Of a stretch of DNA of 6,866 bases, positions 6,297-6,866 are shown in pieces. The number at the start of each line of letters is the position of its first letter. Positions within the stretch are counted from its first letter, which is position 1. Source of the DNA: Deltaproteobacteria bacterium. Its GTDB lineage: Bacteria > Desulfobacterota > Binatia > UBA9968 > CAXXLF01. Both the position numbers and the translations under genes were made by a program. The notes under the pieces were generated by a model. It worked only from the letters and a program-made list of their open reading frames with translations, was not told the DNA's origin and searched no databases. Where the stretch lies: NCBI GenBank assembly GCA_022571535.1, contig JACZXR010000127.1, positions 1-6,866 of the forward strand, read 5' to 3'.

Positions 6297-6638
6297 ATGA
6301 AACTGATATTTGTCTATAATGCCAATTCTGGTAAGCTGAGCGCTGCCCTCGATATTGCCCATAAAATTATCAGCCCGAGTACTTACCAGTGCAACCTCTG
6401 CTCGCTTACCCACGGTACGTTTACGGAACGGGATGTGTGGAAGAAGTTTAGGGAAGAATCGGACACCGAGTTAGTGTTTTACCACAAGGATGAATTCGAA
6501 CATGAATTTAATAAACAATTCACCTATCCGATGGTCCTTAAAGAGGAAAACGGGGAATTGACCGAATACATTTCCACAGACAAGATCAACGCCATCAGAG
6601 ATGTCGAAGATTTAATCGCCCAGCTGAAAACAAAGTAA
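6297..6638 (+). CDS. Conserved-looking protein of unknown function with a CxxC motif
   Basis: A complete 113-aa product. AGGAG at 6288-6292 lies 4 nt before the ATG. It begins MKLIFVYNANSGKL, which looks like a short beta strand and loop, followed by SPSTYQCNLCSLTHG with C32 and C35 in a C-N-L-C arrangement that could bind metal or be redox active. FREESDTELVFYHKDEF and YPMVLKEENGELTEYIS then follow, and it ends in a helix-like DVEDLIAQL. There is no signal peptide or membrane segment, so it is probably cytosolic. It resembles small uncharacterised bacterial proteins sometimes labelled GTPase, but I see no P-loop and do not support that label. The IS ends 29 nt upstream of the start codon, so any native promoter or coupling with the disrupted ORF has been displaced. 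Confidence 0.8.
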   Translation: MKLIFVYNANSGKLSAALDIAHKIISPSTYQCNLCSLTHGTFTERDVWKKFREESDTELVFYHKDEFEHEFNKQFTYPMVLKEENGELTEYISTDKINAIRDVEDLIAQLKTK

Positions 6639-6660
6639 TTTGGCTTTAACAATTCGAGTG

Positions 6661-6714
6661 ACAAGTCTTTCTCACCGCTCATCTCAATCATTAGATGATG
6701 TGGTGGGACCTTGT
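6661..6714. other. Long imperfect hairpin downstream of the CxxC protein gene
   Basis: Nested complementary arms are centred near 6688: TCATCT/AGATGA (6679-6684, 6693-6698), CACC/GGTG (6673-6676, 6702-6705) and ACAAG/CTTGT (6661-6665, 6710-6714), separated by internal loops. There is no T-run, so it is not an ordinary terminator. It starts 22 nt after the stop at 6638. It may be an mRNA 3' structure or a decayed palindromic repeat. Confidence 0.4.
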
Positions 6715-6795
6715 TCTGTCGCATGACGGCACCTGTCACAATGTTTTCGTCTGTCATAGTCCAACGGGGGATTGAAAAACCCTGTTCACAGTCCG

Positions 6796-6866
6796 GTCAA
6801 AAAGGTCCAGGTGCGAGGCGCGCGAGAAATCGACGAGCGGAGGCGTCATTAGGTAGTACGTTGAAG
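6796..6866. repeat. Probable end of a dispersed palindromic repeat, cut by the window edge
   Basis: The segment begins GTCAAAAAGGTCCAGGTGC and continues with a GC-rich, CGCG- and GCGAG-containing stretch lacking a plausible gene. It looks like the left arm of intergenic repeats of about 100-130 bp that close with a reverse-complementary arm (GCACCTGGAC...TTTTTGAC). I recall this style of repeat from deltaproteobacterial genomes. The matching arm would lie beyond 6866, so the identification is unproven. The remainder of 6639-6866 shows no convincing coding sequence. Confidence 0.4.

Noticed and set aside
6524..6757. 77-codon minus-strand frame beginning MTDENIVTGAVM
   Set aside because: No Shine-Dalgarno, and its second half is antisense to the CxxC protein gene. 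The first part alone is too short to support a gene.
6695..6775. 26-codon plus-strand frame starting MMWWDLVLSHDG
   Set aside because: Very short, no clear ribosome binding site, and it starts inside the hairpin arm. Likely chance.

Overview
The window looks like chromosomal DNA from a Gram-negative bacterium of moderate G+C. A UbiD-family decarboxylase and an outer-membrane-type lipoprotein would fit an anaerobic or syntrophic lineage such as Desulfobacterota, but that placement is an inference and nothing here fixes the taxon.

Left part (1-1026): the first 304 codons of a prFMN-dependent UbiD-family decarboxylase lie on the minus strand and run off the left edge. It is divergent from cysS across a 112-bp gap. 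The gap holds a perfect 9-bp inverted repeat whose right arm overlaps a plausible cysS -35 element.

Central operon (1027-4602): cysS (complete, all signature motifs) overlaps by 16 nt a secreted protein with two LysM-like modules and a large unrecognised C-terminal region. This is followed within a few bases by a TTG-initiated small lipoprotein with a glycine-zipper hydrophobic segment, and then, 9 nt later, by tRNA-Arg(UCG). The layout suggests one transcript combining translation genes (cysS, tRNA) with cell-envelope genes.

Right part (4603-6866): this is an accessory region just downstream of the tRNA. It contains a tiny zinc-finger-like reading frame with no ATG. Its stop codon overlaps a strong Shine-Dalgarno for a second small ORF, and that ORF is cut after about 26 codons by a complete insertion sequence. 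The IS (4927-6267, 1341 bp) has perfect 16-bp terminal inverted repeats, an intact DDE transposase of the InsH/IS5 type, and YTAR-like flanks (CTAG/TTAG). Just past the IS is a 113-aa conserved-looking unknown protein with a CxxC motif. The final 228 bp contain no convincing gene but hold a long imperfect hairpin and what looks like one end of a dispersed palindromic repeat cut by the window edge.

The most interesting part is the small-gene cluster beside tRNA-Arg: zinc-finger peptide, MQELLVSSLAT-type peptide and CxxC protein, split by the IS. A complete new system cannot be demonstrated from this window alone.
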